From contig NZ_CP108938.1 of the NCBI RefSeq assembly GCF_036347135.1, forward strand, positions 9,114,001-9,178,000: DNA of 64,000 bases, given 5' to 3'. Each line of letters opens with the position of its first letter. Positions within the stretch are counted from its first letter, which is position 1. Both the position numbers and the translations under genes were made by a program. The stretch comes from Streptomyces sp. NBC_00775 (GTDB lineage Bacteria; Actinomycetota; Actinomycetes; Streptomycetales; Streptomycetaceae). The notes below the pieces were generated by a model. It had not been told where the DNA came from, did no database searches, and worked only from the letters and a program-made list of their open reading frames with translations. This document shows positions 1-10,168 of the stretch, piece after piece.

Positions 1-2520
<2,520 letters not shown>

Positions 2521-2574
2521 TCAGCGCTCGGGACTTGGACGCCTACGGGGAGTAGTCACCCTCGGACATGCGTC

Positions 2575-2612
2575 GGGGCCGGTTCGGAGAGTACGTCTCC
2601 GGGCCGGCCCCT
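2575..2612 (+). terminator. Hairpin terminator after gcvP
   Basis: GGGGCCGG at 2575-2582 pairs with CCGGCCCC at 2604-2611, and an inner arm CGGAGA (2585-2590) pairs with TCTCCG (2596-2601), leaving the loop GTACG. The run of U is minimal, as is usual in Streptomyces. It sits 55 bp after the gcvP stop. Confidence 0.75.
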
Positions 2613-2652
2613 CATGTGTCTGGATGGCTGGGTGGCCACCCGGTTGTGCGGC

Positions 2653-2859
2653 TCAGGCGGCCGTCATCGCGTATTCGCTGCCTCGTGGGCGGTGCGGGGC
2701 GATGATCTGGCCGTCGGGCAGGAGCTCACCGGTGTCCTCGAAGAGCAGAACGCCGTTGCACAGCAGGCTCCATCCCTGCTCCGGGTGGTGCGCCACAAGG
2801 CGGGCGGACTCCCGGTCGGCTGATTCGGCTGACGGACACGGTGGCTGGTGCTGGCACAT
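2653..2859 (-). CDS. DUF5999 family small protein
   Basis: A 68-residue protein starting MCQHQPPCPSAES, a streptomycete family that I recognise as DUF5999; its function is not known. It has the cysteine-rich start CQHQPPC, which could bind metal, and a compact core with VAHHPEQGWSLLCNGV followed by an acidic stretch. The upstream reading frame continues another 24 codons to a possible start at 2931, but conservation in the family begins at the MCQH methionine, so I placed the start there; a weak GAAAG lies 10 bases ahead. The gene faces gcvP across the terminator. Family assignment comes from memory of the sequence pattern. Confidence 0.8.
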   Translation of the reverse strand: MCQHQPPCPSAESADRESARLVAHHPEQGWSLLCNGVLLFEDTGELLPDGQIIAPHRPRGSEYAMTAA

Positions 2860-3210
2860 TGATGGGATCTTTCGCTGGGTTGAGAGGTGAGTGATGGCTG
2901 TGGTGTCTGTCCCGCGGCTCCATGTGGTCATGGCCGCCCCCCGTTGGTGTGTGGTCTGGAACCCAGTGTTGCCCTACGGGCGTCAATCCGCAGGGATTTA
3001 GCGGCACCGCTTCTCACAGGTTGATGACGCATCACCCGTGCGGACGGTTCATTCCAACTGCACTGTCACTTCGGGTGGTTTGACGTGGCCGAATGGGGCT
3101 AGTCCGGTCGGGCCGACGGGCGCGTTTCCCCTCGTACGAGCGGGGTGCGGCCCTAACGAGCAAAGTGCCCCGCGGCCGAATGAACGGCGGCGGGGCACGG
3201 TTGCTTTCGC
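2860..3210. other. Intergenic stretch without a gene
   Basis: Lies between two minus-strand genes. It must hold the DUF5999 promoter and the end of the next transcript; a terminator hairpin is listed separately at 3165-3198. Reading frames here lack Streptomyces codon bias and recognisable domains. Confidence 0.6.
3165..3198 (-). terminator. Hairpin terminator downstream of the 3211-3795 gene
   Basis: GTGCCCCGC (3165-3173) pairs with GCGGGGCAC (3190-3198), followed on the minus strand by TTTG. It sits 12 bp beyond the stop codon of the minus-strand gene. Confidence 0.75.
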
Positions 3211-3795
3211 TTACGCGGGGGAGCTCAGCAGCGGGGCCGGCGTGACCCGGTGGGTGAGGACGGGCAGCAGTTCGGCGACGCGGTGTGGGCGGTGCGCGGC
3301 GATGCCGGGCGGGGCGGGCGCCAGCGGTACCAGGAGGTCGGTGGCGGCCGGGTGGCCGGTGCTGCCGTCCGCGGCGGTGTCGCCGTGCAGCCAGAGCGTG
3401 AGCATGTACAGCTCGGGCACGGACAGCAGGCGTGCCTGGTACGACTGCTGCATGCTCTCCGCCTGGCGCAGGGCGCGTTCGGTGGCGGTGATGTACGGGC
3501 CCTCGAAGAAGTGCGAGAAGGCCCAGCCGTCGGGGGTCAGCATGGTTTCGGCCGCGGCCACCGCGCGGTCGCCGCAGCGGATCAGAAAGCGCCACCCGGC
3601 GAGCCGGGTGGCGGAGGCGCCCGCGGGGGTGATCCGGTCCAGGACGTGTACGGGCAACGGGAGTTCGGGTGTGGCGGGTCCCTGGGCCATGCGGAGGGAC
3701 GGAGTACGGGCCTCGCGGACAGCGGTGGGGGAACCGAGTGCCGTGAGGACGGAGCGCAGGGCGGGCGCGGGAGCCGGGGGTACGTGCAGCGGCAT
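3211..3795 (-). CDS. Conserved hypothetical protein
   Basis: A 194-residue protein that I do not recognise. The N-terminal 25 residues are Pro/Ala-rich; the middle (about 45-140) looks like a folded alpha/beta domain with the segment GWRFLIRCGDRAVAAAETML and a well-ordered hydrophobic pattern; the tail is again Pro/Ala-rich. There is no signal peptide or membrane segment, so it is probably cytosolic. The ATG at 3795 follows GAGAGG on the minus strand. Codon usage is strongly GC3-biased, supporting a real gene. It is divergent from the ligase gene at 4339 and ends in a good terminator, so it looks monocistronic. No function is proposed. Confidence 0.65.
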   Translation of the reverse strand: MPLHVPPAPAPALRSVLTALGSPTAVREARTPSLRMAQGPATPELPLPVHVLDRITPAGASATRLAGWRFLIRCGDRAVAAAETMLTPDGWAFSHFFEGPYITATERALRQAESMQQSYQARLLSVPELYMLTLWLHGDTAADGSTGHPAATDLLVPLAPAPPGIAAHRPHRVAELLPVLTHRVTPAPLLSSPA

Positions 3796-4338
3796 GGTGG
3801 GTCGCCTCTCATTCGACAGGCATGGTGGCGCGAGGGCGGGGGCGGACGGCGCTGTCAGCTCTCGGGGTCGGAGGGGCGAGGGGGTCTGGATCTGCCGACA
3901 GGGTGTCGCCTGCCGTACATCGCCTGGACGACAGGACCTAGGACCGCGAGCGCCAACTCTCTGCCTCGTTTGCGGAGTTTATACGACACGTGTTCAGACG
4001 GTGTTTCGTCTAGCCGCGCCGAATATGAAGAGCAAGGCACTATTCGGTCGGTGAAACGCGAGGTTCATCCCGGTTCTGGGAGGAGGCGCCGCGATGACCT
4101 CGGAATACTTCGCCGGAGCGGTCGGCCGATTCTCGTCGGCGTTTTTCACGAGATCATTTCGGACGGTAACTTGCGCAATGTACCTTGCCCGGTGAATGTG
4201 CCGCAGACCCGGATCCAGGGTAGCGGGCGGCGCCCTTGCGCAGGGCGTTATCGATCGCGTTGCCTGGGCATCATCCCCGGTGACCCGGGACGCCAGGGGC
4301 CGGAGCATCGGCCTGCCCATCCGAGGAGGGACACTTCG
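3796..4338. other. Divergent promoter region, AT-richer than its surroundings
   Basis: A 540-bp gap between divergent genes. Bases from about 3960 to 4170 are clearly less GC-rich than the rest. An inverted repeat CCGAATA (4019-4025) / TATTCGG (4041-4047) with 15-bp spacing lies in it and may be an operator. The long plus-strand frame that runs through here into the next gene lacks codon bias before 4339, and the 61-codon minus frame (3855-4040) shows no recognisable features. Confidence 0.5.
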
Positions 4339-5856
4339 ATGGGGGAGAAGGTCGTGGCAGGGCCGTTCGACCTGTCCGATCGCCAGCACTACCGCGGAAA
4401 GCTCCGGCAGTGTCTGACGGGGCTGGAGCGGCTGCTGGAGGAGAAGCGGTTCGATCGGCCGAAGAATCTCATGGGTCTGGAGATCGAGTTGAATCTCGCG
4501 GGACCCGACGGCATGCCCAGAATGATGAATGCGCAAGTTCTCGAAAGGATTGCGAGCCGCGATTTCCAAACAGAACTCGCCATGTTCAACCTGGAAGTCA
4601 ACATAGCCCCCCATCGATTGGGCGGCCGGGTATTCGACCGGCTCGCCGAGGAGCTGCGCACCTCGCTCGGGTATGCCCATCGGAAAGCGAGCGAAGTCGA
4701 CGCCGGAATCGTCATGATCGGCATTCTGCCGACGCTCGGCCAGGACGACCTGGTCTCCTCGAACCTGTCGGACGTCGACCGCTACACCCTGCTCAACGAC
4801 CAGATCGTGGCCGCCCGCGGCGAGGAATTCGCCCTCGACATCGACGGCGTGGAACGCCTCGTCTGTACGTCGAAGTCCATCGCGCCCGAAGCCGCCTGTA
4901 CCTCCGTGCAGTTGCATCTCCAGGTCACCCCGGGCCGGTTCGCGGACGTGTGGAACGCGGCACAGGCGGTGGCCGCCGTGCAGGTCGCGGTGGGTGCCAA
5001 CTCGCCGTTCCTGTTCGGCCACGAGCTGTGGCGCGAGTCGCGGCCCCCGCTGTTCCAGCAGTCCACCGACACCCGGCCGCCCGAGTTGCAGGCGCAGGGC
5101 GTCAGGCCGCGGACCTGGTTCGGCGAGCGGTGGATCTCGTCGGCGTACGACCTCTTCGAGGAGAACCTGCGCTTCTTCCCGCCCCTGCTGCCGATCTGCG
5201 ACGAGGAGGACCCGCTCGCGGTCCTCGACGAGGGGGGCATCCCCAAGCTCGCCGAACTCGTGCTGCACAACGGCACGGTGTACCGGTGGAACCGGCCCGT
5301 GTACGGCATCGCCGACGGCGTCCCGCATCTGCGCGTCGAGAACCGAGTGCTGCCCGCGGGCCCCACCGTCACCGACGTCATCGCCAACGCGGCCTTCTAC
5401 TACGGGCTCGTGCGCGCGCTCGCCGAGGAGGCGCGGCCCGTGTGGACCCGGCTGTCCTTCGAGGCAGCCGCCGCCAACTTCGACGCCGCCTGCCGGCACG
5501 GCATCGACGCGCGCCTGGAGTGGCCGCGGCGCGGGCGGTACGGCGGGACCACGCGGCTGGACGCCGTGAACCTGGTCCGCGACGAGCTGCTGCCGCTGGC
5601 CGCCGCCGGGCTGGACGCATGGGGTGTCGAGCCCGCCGACCGGGACCTGTACCTGGGCGTGATCGAGGACCGGTGCCGACTGCGCGTCAACGGCGCGACG
5701 TGGCAGGCGGCCACCTTCCACCGGGCCCTGGAGAAGGGGCTCGGGCGGGATACGGCACTGGCCGCGACGACCAGGCGGTACGGAGAGTTGATGCACCTCG
5801 GGGAGCCGGTGCACACCTGGCCGGTGGGACTGCCGGAGCCGGTGCCGCTGGGGTGA
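4339..5856 (+). CDS. GCS2-family glutamate-cysteine ligase-like protein
   Basis: A 505-residue protein resembling the glutamate-cysteine ligase family 2 (GCS2/YbdK/EgtA-like), enzymes that activate a carboxylate with ATP and join it to an amine. The ATP-binding carboxylate motif typical of the family is at about 49-55 (GLEIELNL), and conserved patches follow at FNLEVNIAPH, CTSVQLHLQV and GANSPFLFGH, which are characteristic of the fold. The start is set by GAGGAGGG eight bases ahead of the ATG at 4339. The frame is open far upstream but without coding character. In actinomycetes, which use mycothiol and ergothioneine instead of glutathione, the product could be gamma-glutamylcysteine for ergothioneine or another gamma-glutamyl amide; no ergothioneine genes are adjacent, so the substrate is open. 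Confidence 0.8.
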   Translation: MGEKVVAGPFDLSDRQHYRGKLRQCLTGLERLLEEKRFDRPKNLMGLEIELNLAGPDGMPRMMNAQVLERIASRDFQTELAMFNLEVNIAPHRLGGRVFDRLAEELRTSLGYAHRKASEVDAGIVMIGILPTLGQDDLVSSNLSDVDRYTLLNDQIVAARGEEFALDIDGVERLVCTSKSIAPEAACTSVQLHLQVTPGRFADVWNAAQAVAAVQVAVGANSPFLFGHELWRESRPPLFQQSTDTRPPELQAQGVRPRTWFGERWISSAYDLFEENLRFFPPLLPICDEEDPLAVLDEGGIPKLAELVLHNGTVYRWNRPVYGIADGVPHLRVENRVLPAGPTVTDVIANAAFYYGLVRALAEEARPVWTRLSFEAAAANFDAACRHGIDARLEWPRRGRYGGTTRLDAVNLVRDELLPLAAAGLDAWGVEPADRDLYLGVIEDRCRLRVNGATWQAATFHRALEKGLGRDTALAATTRRYGELMHLGEPVHTWPVGLPEPVPLG

Positions 5857-5868
5857 GCGGCGGGAGGG

Positions 5869-7632
5869 TCAGCTCTGGCCGCCCGCCTCCACGATCGCCT
5901 TGAGGATCACCGAGTGGATCTGCGAAGGGTCGTTGACCTGGTGGCCCGAGCCGCCGGTCGCCTTGGCGATCTGCTCGATCTCCTCCTTGTCGGCGTCCGG
6001 GCCCACCGCGATCGCGATCAGCGGCACCGGACGCTGAGGGTCGGTGAGCTTCTGCAGTTCGGCGACGAGGCTGGAGCGCGAGATGCTGCCCGGGTCCTGG
6101 TTGACGCCGTCGGTCAGCAGGACCAGCGCGTTGAACTTGCCCTTCACATACGAGGAGGTGGCCGCCTTGTACGCGGCCAGCGTGGTGTCGTACAGGCCGG
6201 TCGCCCCGCCGGGGACGGGCGTCAGGGCGCTGAAGGCCGCCGACAACTTGTCCCGCTGGGTGCCGCTGCCCTTGCTGTCGCCGAGCCGCTCGGTCGGCAC
6301 GAGCACGCGGTAGTCCTTGTCGCCGTCGAGTTTCGTGGAGAACTTCCACAGCCCGATCTCGTCCTCGGGCGTGAAGGTGGCGAGGGCCTGCAGCAGGGAC
6401 GCCTTGGTGACGTCCATGCGGGACTGGCCGGTGCCGGGTACCGGCTCGGACATGGACGCGGAAGCGTCGACGACCGTGGTGATCCGGGCGCTCTGCACCG
6501 TGATCGTCCACATGCCGAGCGCCTCCTGGAGAGCCTTCGCCGACGTGGGTTCGGCCGAGGCCTGGGCGTACGGCTGCGGGGAGCGGCCGCCGGCCTCGGT
6601 GACCAGCCCCTTCGAAGGGTTCTCGTCGTTCGTGCGGAAGCCGTGCTCCTCCAGGATCTTCTGCGGCTCCGACTCGCCCAGCAGCGTCATGAACCGCAGG
6701 GCGGCGCGACTCTCGTCGGTACTCATCCGCTCCTCGTCGACCAGAGTGAACGGGTAGTCGAGCTGGGGCGATCCGTCCTTGGGGTAGAAGAGGTCGAGCC
6801 CGTCGCCGTCGTCGGCGGAGGTGTTGTGCGTGAACGCCGCCTGCTCGGACAGGATCAGCGCCTGGTTGCGCTTCGGGTTGCCCTGCTCGGCGCCGGACGA
6901 GTCACGGGGGAGTGTGTCCAGGACCTGGCTGTCGCTGTCGGAGGTGCGCTGCGAGAGGGCCTTCGCCATCGCGGCCGCCTGGGTGTCCCCTCCCTTGGTC
7001 CGCGCCGCGGCGGTGCTGAGCTGTGTCAGCGCGAGCAGGCCGGTCGCGCTGCGCGTCGGGTCGGCCGCGCCGAGCTTGAGCTGATCGCTCGTCATGGTGG
7101 CGCCGGCCAACTCGGTCCAGGTGTACGTCTTGTCGGGCCACCCCAGCGTCTTCGCGGCCGACGGGACCATGGCGACGCCGACCGGCGAGTACGCGACGTT
7201 GCCCGCGTTGGTCACCTTGGTCGCTGTGCTGTCCGCGGTGAGGCGCTGCCCCCAGATGTCGGAGTCCGGTACCCATACCTGGACGTCGGACTGCTTGCCC
7301 GACCTCAGCGAGTCGGCGAACTTGTACGACTCGCGGGCGGTCACGCTGACGTCGAGGCAGCGGCCGTCGGAGGTGATGTTGTGCTTGCGGGCGTGGTCGG
7401 CGGTGGCCCTGAGCGCGGGCGCCATGTCCGGCGACGCGGCGACCTCGAGATGGACGGCGTCGTCCTGGCAGGAGGCGCCGAATGAGAGCAGGCCACCGCG
7501 GACCGCGGCCGCCGTGCCCGCCGCGACGGTGAGCACGAGCACCGTCGCGATGGCCACATTGCGGCGGCGCGCGCGAGGGCGGGGGTCGGCGGCGCCCGCC
7601 CCGTACTCGTCGGGCAAGCTGTGACGTCCCAT
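5869..7632 (-). CDS. Membrane-anchored solute-binding/von Willebrand A fusion protein
   Basis: A 587-residue protein. Residues 1-25 are cytosolic and basic, 26-44 form one transmembrane or uncleaved signal segment, and about 55-370 is a periplasmic-binding-like domain of the type seen in extracellular solute-binding proteins (SPDMAPALRA..., then NAGNVAYSPVGVAMV). From about 383 to 575 follows a VWA domain with an intact metal-ion-dependent adhesion site: DASAS at 389-393, a threonine near 478 and TDG at 507-509. It should face outside the membrane and bind a ligand or protein in a Mg-dependent way. GGGAGGGG lies upstream of the ATG. No ABC permease or ATPase is nearby, so transport is unlikely; a sensing or adhesion role is inferred. 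It is convergent with the ligase gene. Confidence 0.8.
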   Translation of the reverse strand: MGRHSLPDEYGAGAADPRPRARRRNVAIATVLVLTVAAGTAAAVRGGLLSFGASCQDDAVHLEVAASPDMAPALRATADHARKHNITSDGRCLDVSVTARESYKFADSLRSGKQSDVQVWVPDSDIWGQRLTADSTATKVTNAGNVAYSPVGVAMVPSAAKTLGWPDKTYTWTELAGATMTSDQLKLGAADPTRSATGLLALTQLSTAAARTKGGDTQAAAMAKALSQRTSDSDSQVLDTLPRDSSGAEQGNPKRNQALILSEQAAFTHNTSADDGDGLDLFYPKDGSPQLDYPFTLVDEERMSTDESRAALRFMTLLGESEPQKILEEHGFRTNDENPSKGLVTEAGGRSPQPYAQASAEPTSAKALQEALGMWTITVQSARITTVVDASASMSEPVPGTGQSRMDVTKASLLQALATFTPEDEIGLWKFSTKLDGDKDYRVLVPTERLGDSKGSGTQRDKLSAAFSALTPVPGGATGLYDTTLAAYKAATSSYVKGKFNALVLLTDGVNQDPGSISRSSLVAELQKLTDPQRPVPLIAIAVGPDADKEEIEQIAKATGGSGHQVNDPSQIHSVILKAIVEAGGQS

Positions 7633-7818
7633 GACGGTGGTGCCCCTCCCTGTTGAGCCCTGAGCCGTGAGACAGCCGTAAGACAGACAAAGGGGAGGTA
7701 CGCCCCGTACGGCGCCCGTCCCCCCAACGGCCTGTCGCGCACGATCTTCGTAACTTCTTTCGAGACCCTAGCGGGGCGAAGATGGGGATGAGGCGGGATT
7801 ACTCAACTGGAGGCGGGA

Positions 7819-8619
7819 GTGCAGGTGGAGGCGGGGTCGGTGGCCGATTCTTTTCCGAAGGAGGTGCTGACACGACGGATTCTCCGGGACGAGACGCTGC
7901 TCGTCCTGGCGCTCTCGCTCGGTGCGAGCGGAGTGTCCGCGCTGATCAGCTTTGTCGGATCGGTCACCAAACCGGGAGGTCTCAAGGACCAGGCGGCCAC
8001 CCTCAACGCCTCGGCCGCGCCAGGGCGCCCCTGGCTTGATCTGGCCTGGCAGTTGTTCGGCATCGCGTCGGCTCTGGTGCCGGTCGCGCTGGTCGCGCAC
8101 CTCCTGCTGCGGGAGGGCGTGGGGCTGCGCGTCATCGGTTTCGACCGCACGCGGCCGTGGCCGGACCTCGGGCGCGGGGCGGCGATCGCGTCGGTGATCG
8201 GCAGCACGGGCATCGCCTTCTATCTGGCGGCCCGCGGGCTCGGCTTCAACCTCACCGTGGTGCCGGAGGCGCTGCCCGATGTGTGGTGGAAGTACCCGGT
8301 GCTGATCCTCTCGGCCGTGCAGAACGCCGTGCTGGAGGAGGTCATCGTCGTCGGGTATCTGCTGCGCCGGCTCGGCCAGCTGGGCTGGACGCCGGGTACC
8401 GCGCTGATGGCGAGCGCGGTGCTGCGCGGCTCGTACCACCTCTACCAGGGCATCGGCGGCTTCGTCGGCAACATGGCGATGGGTGTGGTCTTCGCCTATC
8501 TGTACCGGCGTTGGGGCCGGGTCGGGCCGCTCGTGGTGGCGCACTCGCTGCTCGACATCGGAGCGTTCGTGGGATACGCGCTGCTGGCGGGGAAGGTGGG
8601 GTGGCTGCCCACGGCGTGA
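7819..8619 (+). CDS. CPBP family intramembrane metalloprotease
   Basis: A 266-residue polytopic membrane protein of the CPBP (Abi/CAAX protease and bacteriocin-processing) family. Hydrophobic segments run at about 28-48, 75-97, 120-140, 158-172, 195-215 and 235-260. The first family motif is E173-E174 followed by VIVVG, so the arginine usual in EExxxR is replaced by valine at 178; I recall this variant as common in actinobacterial members. The later conserved histidines are seen in SYHLYQG and AHSLLD. GTG at 7819 is preceded by GGAGG with a short spacing. The substrate is not predictable. It is transcribed away from the VWA gene and ends in a strong terminator shared with PhzF. Confidence 0.85.
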   Translation: MQVEAGSVADSFPKEVLTRRILRDETLLVLALSLGASGVSALISFVGSVTKPGGLKDQAATLNASAAPGRPWLDLAWQLFGIASALVPVALVAHLLLREGVGLRVIGFDRTRPWPDLGRGAAIASVIGSTGIAFYLAARGLGFNLTVVPEALPDVWWKYPVLILSAVQNAVLEEVIVVGYLLRRLGQLGWTPGTALMASAVLRGSYHLYQGIGGFVGNMAMGVVFAYLYRRWGRVGPLVVAHSLLDIGAFVGYALLAGKVGWLPTA

Positions 8620-8629
8620 GCAAGGCCTT

Positions 8630-8660
8630 AAGGGGCGTACGAGATGGCCGTACGCCCCTT
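8630..8660. terminator. Bidirectional hairpin terminator
   Basis: AAGGGGCGTAC (8630-8640) and GTACGCCCCTT (8650-8660) are perfect inverted arms with a 9-nt loop, giving an A-rich start and T-rich end in both directions. It separates the convergent CPBP and PhzF genes. Confidence 0.85.
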
Positions 8661-8691
8661 ACGTGTGCCGTGCCCCGACTCTCGTGAGCCG

Positions 8692-9501
8692 CTAAGCGAG
8701 CAGCTCGCCCTCGATGACCGTGACCGCGCGGCCCGTGAGGAGAGTGCGCTCGCCGCGCAGTTCGGTGCGGACGAGGCCGGAGCGCGGGGAGGCCTGGAGG
8801 CCGGTGAGACCGGGGCGGCCGAGGCGCTCGGACCAGTAGGGCGCGAGGGCCGTGTGGGCGCTGCCGGTGACCGGGTCCTCGTCGATGCCGACGTTCGGGA
8901 AGAAACAGCGGGAGACGAAGTCGTAGCCCCGGGAAGGGTCTTCGGCCCGGGCGGTCGCGATGATGCCGCGCGTGGAGTACCGGGCGAGCGCCTTGTGGTC
9001 CGGGGCGAGGCCCAGGACCGTCTTCTCGTCGGCGACTTCGATCACCAGGTCGCCGAGGTTCGGCCCGGTGTCGAAGGCCGTGAGCGGCTCCGTGCCCAGC
9101 GCCTCGGCGACGCCGTCCGGGACCTCGACCGGGGTGAGGGGCGCGGTCGGGAAGTCCAGCGTGATCGAACCGTCCGCGTGGGGCGTGGCGATGAGCACGC
9201 CGCTGAGCGTGGCGAACCGTACGGGTCCCTCGTGGGCGCCCGTGGTGTGCAGCACGTGCGCGGTCGCCAGCGTCGCGTGCCCGCACATCGCGACCTCGGT
9301 GGCGGGGGTGAACCAGCGCAGCGCCCAGTCGGCCTCGCCGCCCTCGGGAAGCCGCCGGGCGAACGCCGTCTCGGCGTGGTTGACCTCCAGGGCCACGTTC
9401 TGGAGCCAGGCGTCGTCCGGGAAGCTGTCGAGGAGGAGGACCCCGGCCGGGTTACCGGCGAAGGGACGGTCGGTGAAGGCGTCGACGATACGAATCCGCA
9501 T
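8692..9501 (-). CDS. PhzF family isomerase
   Basis: A 269-residue member of the PhzF/YddE family with a diaminopimelate-epimerase-like double-barrel fold. The N-terminal signature (DAFTDRPFAGNPAGV) and the active-site NHAETAF with glutamate 44 are intact, as is the second-barrel signature PVTGSAH. True PhzF isomerises dihydro-3-hydroxyanthranilate in phenazine synthesis, but no other phenazine gene is here, so this is a stand-alone family member of unknown substrate, as in most genomes. The length is normal. The start ATG at 9501 is at the edge of the conserved region. It appears monocistronic. Confidence 0.9.
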   Translation of the reverse strand: MRIRIVDAFTDRPFAGNPAGVLLLDSFPDDAWLQNVALEVNHAETAFARRLPEGGEADWALRWFTPATEVAMCGHATLATAHVLHTTGAHEGPVRFATLSGVLIATPHADGSITLDFPTAPLTPVEVPDGVAEALGTEPLTAFDTGPNLGDLVIEVADEKTVLGLAPDHKALARYSTRGIIATARAEDPSRGYDFVSRCFFPNVGIDEDPVTGSAHTALAPYWSERLGRPGLTGLQASPRSGLVRTELRGERTLLTGRAVTVIEGELLA

Positions 9502-9683
9502 GGGTCGACGCTAGCTGTCACGTGGAGTGGCGGACCAAGGCCAATTCGGGGGAGGTGGACCGATTGTGGGCTCATGCGGCATCAGGAACATGCGCCCGTC
9601 GATGAACCCCAGGCAGTTGTGGCTGGTGGACGGCTACCACAGGCTCAGCCCGCCGGCCCGAGCGCCGGCACGGTGCAGCAGTC

Positions 9684-9725
9684 GGCGTCTGTGCGGCTGC
9701 CGGGCCCAGTAGCCGCACAGACGCC
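9684..9725 (-). terminator. Hairpin downstream of the cold-shock gene
   Basis: A perfect 15-bp inverted repeat: GGCGTCTGTGCGGCT (9684-9698) and AGCCGCACAGACGCC (9711-9725) around a 12-nt loop. It lies about 54 bp past the stop codon of the minus-strand csp gene. There is no clear U run. Confidence 0.7.
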
Positions 9726-9778
9726 TTGAGGCACCGCGGTCATCGCTGCGACCGGGCCGGTTCGTTGGCCGGGTGCGG

Positions 9779-9988
9779 TCAGACAGCGGTGACGTTGACG
9801 GCGGAGGGACCCTTCTGACCGTCTTGGATCTCAAACTCGACATTCTGGCCCTCGGCGAGGGTCTTGAAGCCGTTGCCCTGGATCGCCGAGAAGTGGACGA
9901 ACACGTCCTTGCTGCCGTCTGCGGGGGTGATGAAGCCGAACCCCTTGCTCTCGTTGAACCACTTGACTTGCCCCTTGAGCTTCGACAC
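9779..9988 (-). CDS. Cold-shock protein (CspA/CspE type)
   Basis: A 69-residue single cold-shock domain that binds single-stranded RNA/DNA and melts RNA structure. RNP1 (KGFGFI) and RNP2 (VFVHF) are intact. The sequence ([34 protein letters not shown]) is far closer to enterobacterial CspE/CspC than to the usual streptomycete ScoF-like proteins; from memory about 58 of 69 positions match E. coli CspE. The start is GTG at 9988 with GGGGAG six bases ahead. A 180-bp untranslated region separates it from the phosphatase gene upstream; cold-shock mRNAs often carry long leaders. Acquisition by transfer is possible but codon use is now streptomycete. Confidence 0.95.
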   Translation of the reverse strand: MSKLKGQVKWFNESKGFGFITPADGSKDVFVHFSAIQGNGFKTLAEGQNVEFEIQDGQKGPSAVNVTAV

Positions 9989-10168
9989 CTGTCACTCCCC
10001 TTGTTCGAGCCCTGACCCGGCCGTGTGGCGCTGGGACTTCTACGTCGTGCCCGCAGAGTGGATCACCGAAGCTCGAAATCGCGCGAACTTTCCCACCGCA
10101 TCCAGCCACAGCACGAAAGCCGGATGTCCCGTGACATCGAATCTCAGGCTTCCGTCATTGAAGTCTGA

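Noticed and set aside
3250..4338. N-terminal extension of the GCS2-like ligase by over 360 codons
   Set aside because: The upstream part overlaps the minus-strand hypothetical gene and has no coding character, while GAGGAGGG and ATG at 4339 give a normal-length protein.
3994..5814. Minus-strand 606-codon frame opposite the GCS2-type ligase gene
   Set aside because: It is the antisense frame of a well-conserved gene; its translation is Arg/Gly/Pro/Val/Gln-rich with no domain and poor codon bias.
8692..9501. Phenazine biosynthesis cluster suggested by the PhzF protein
   Set aside because: No other phz gene is present; stand-alone PhzF homologues are common and of unknown role.
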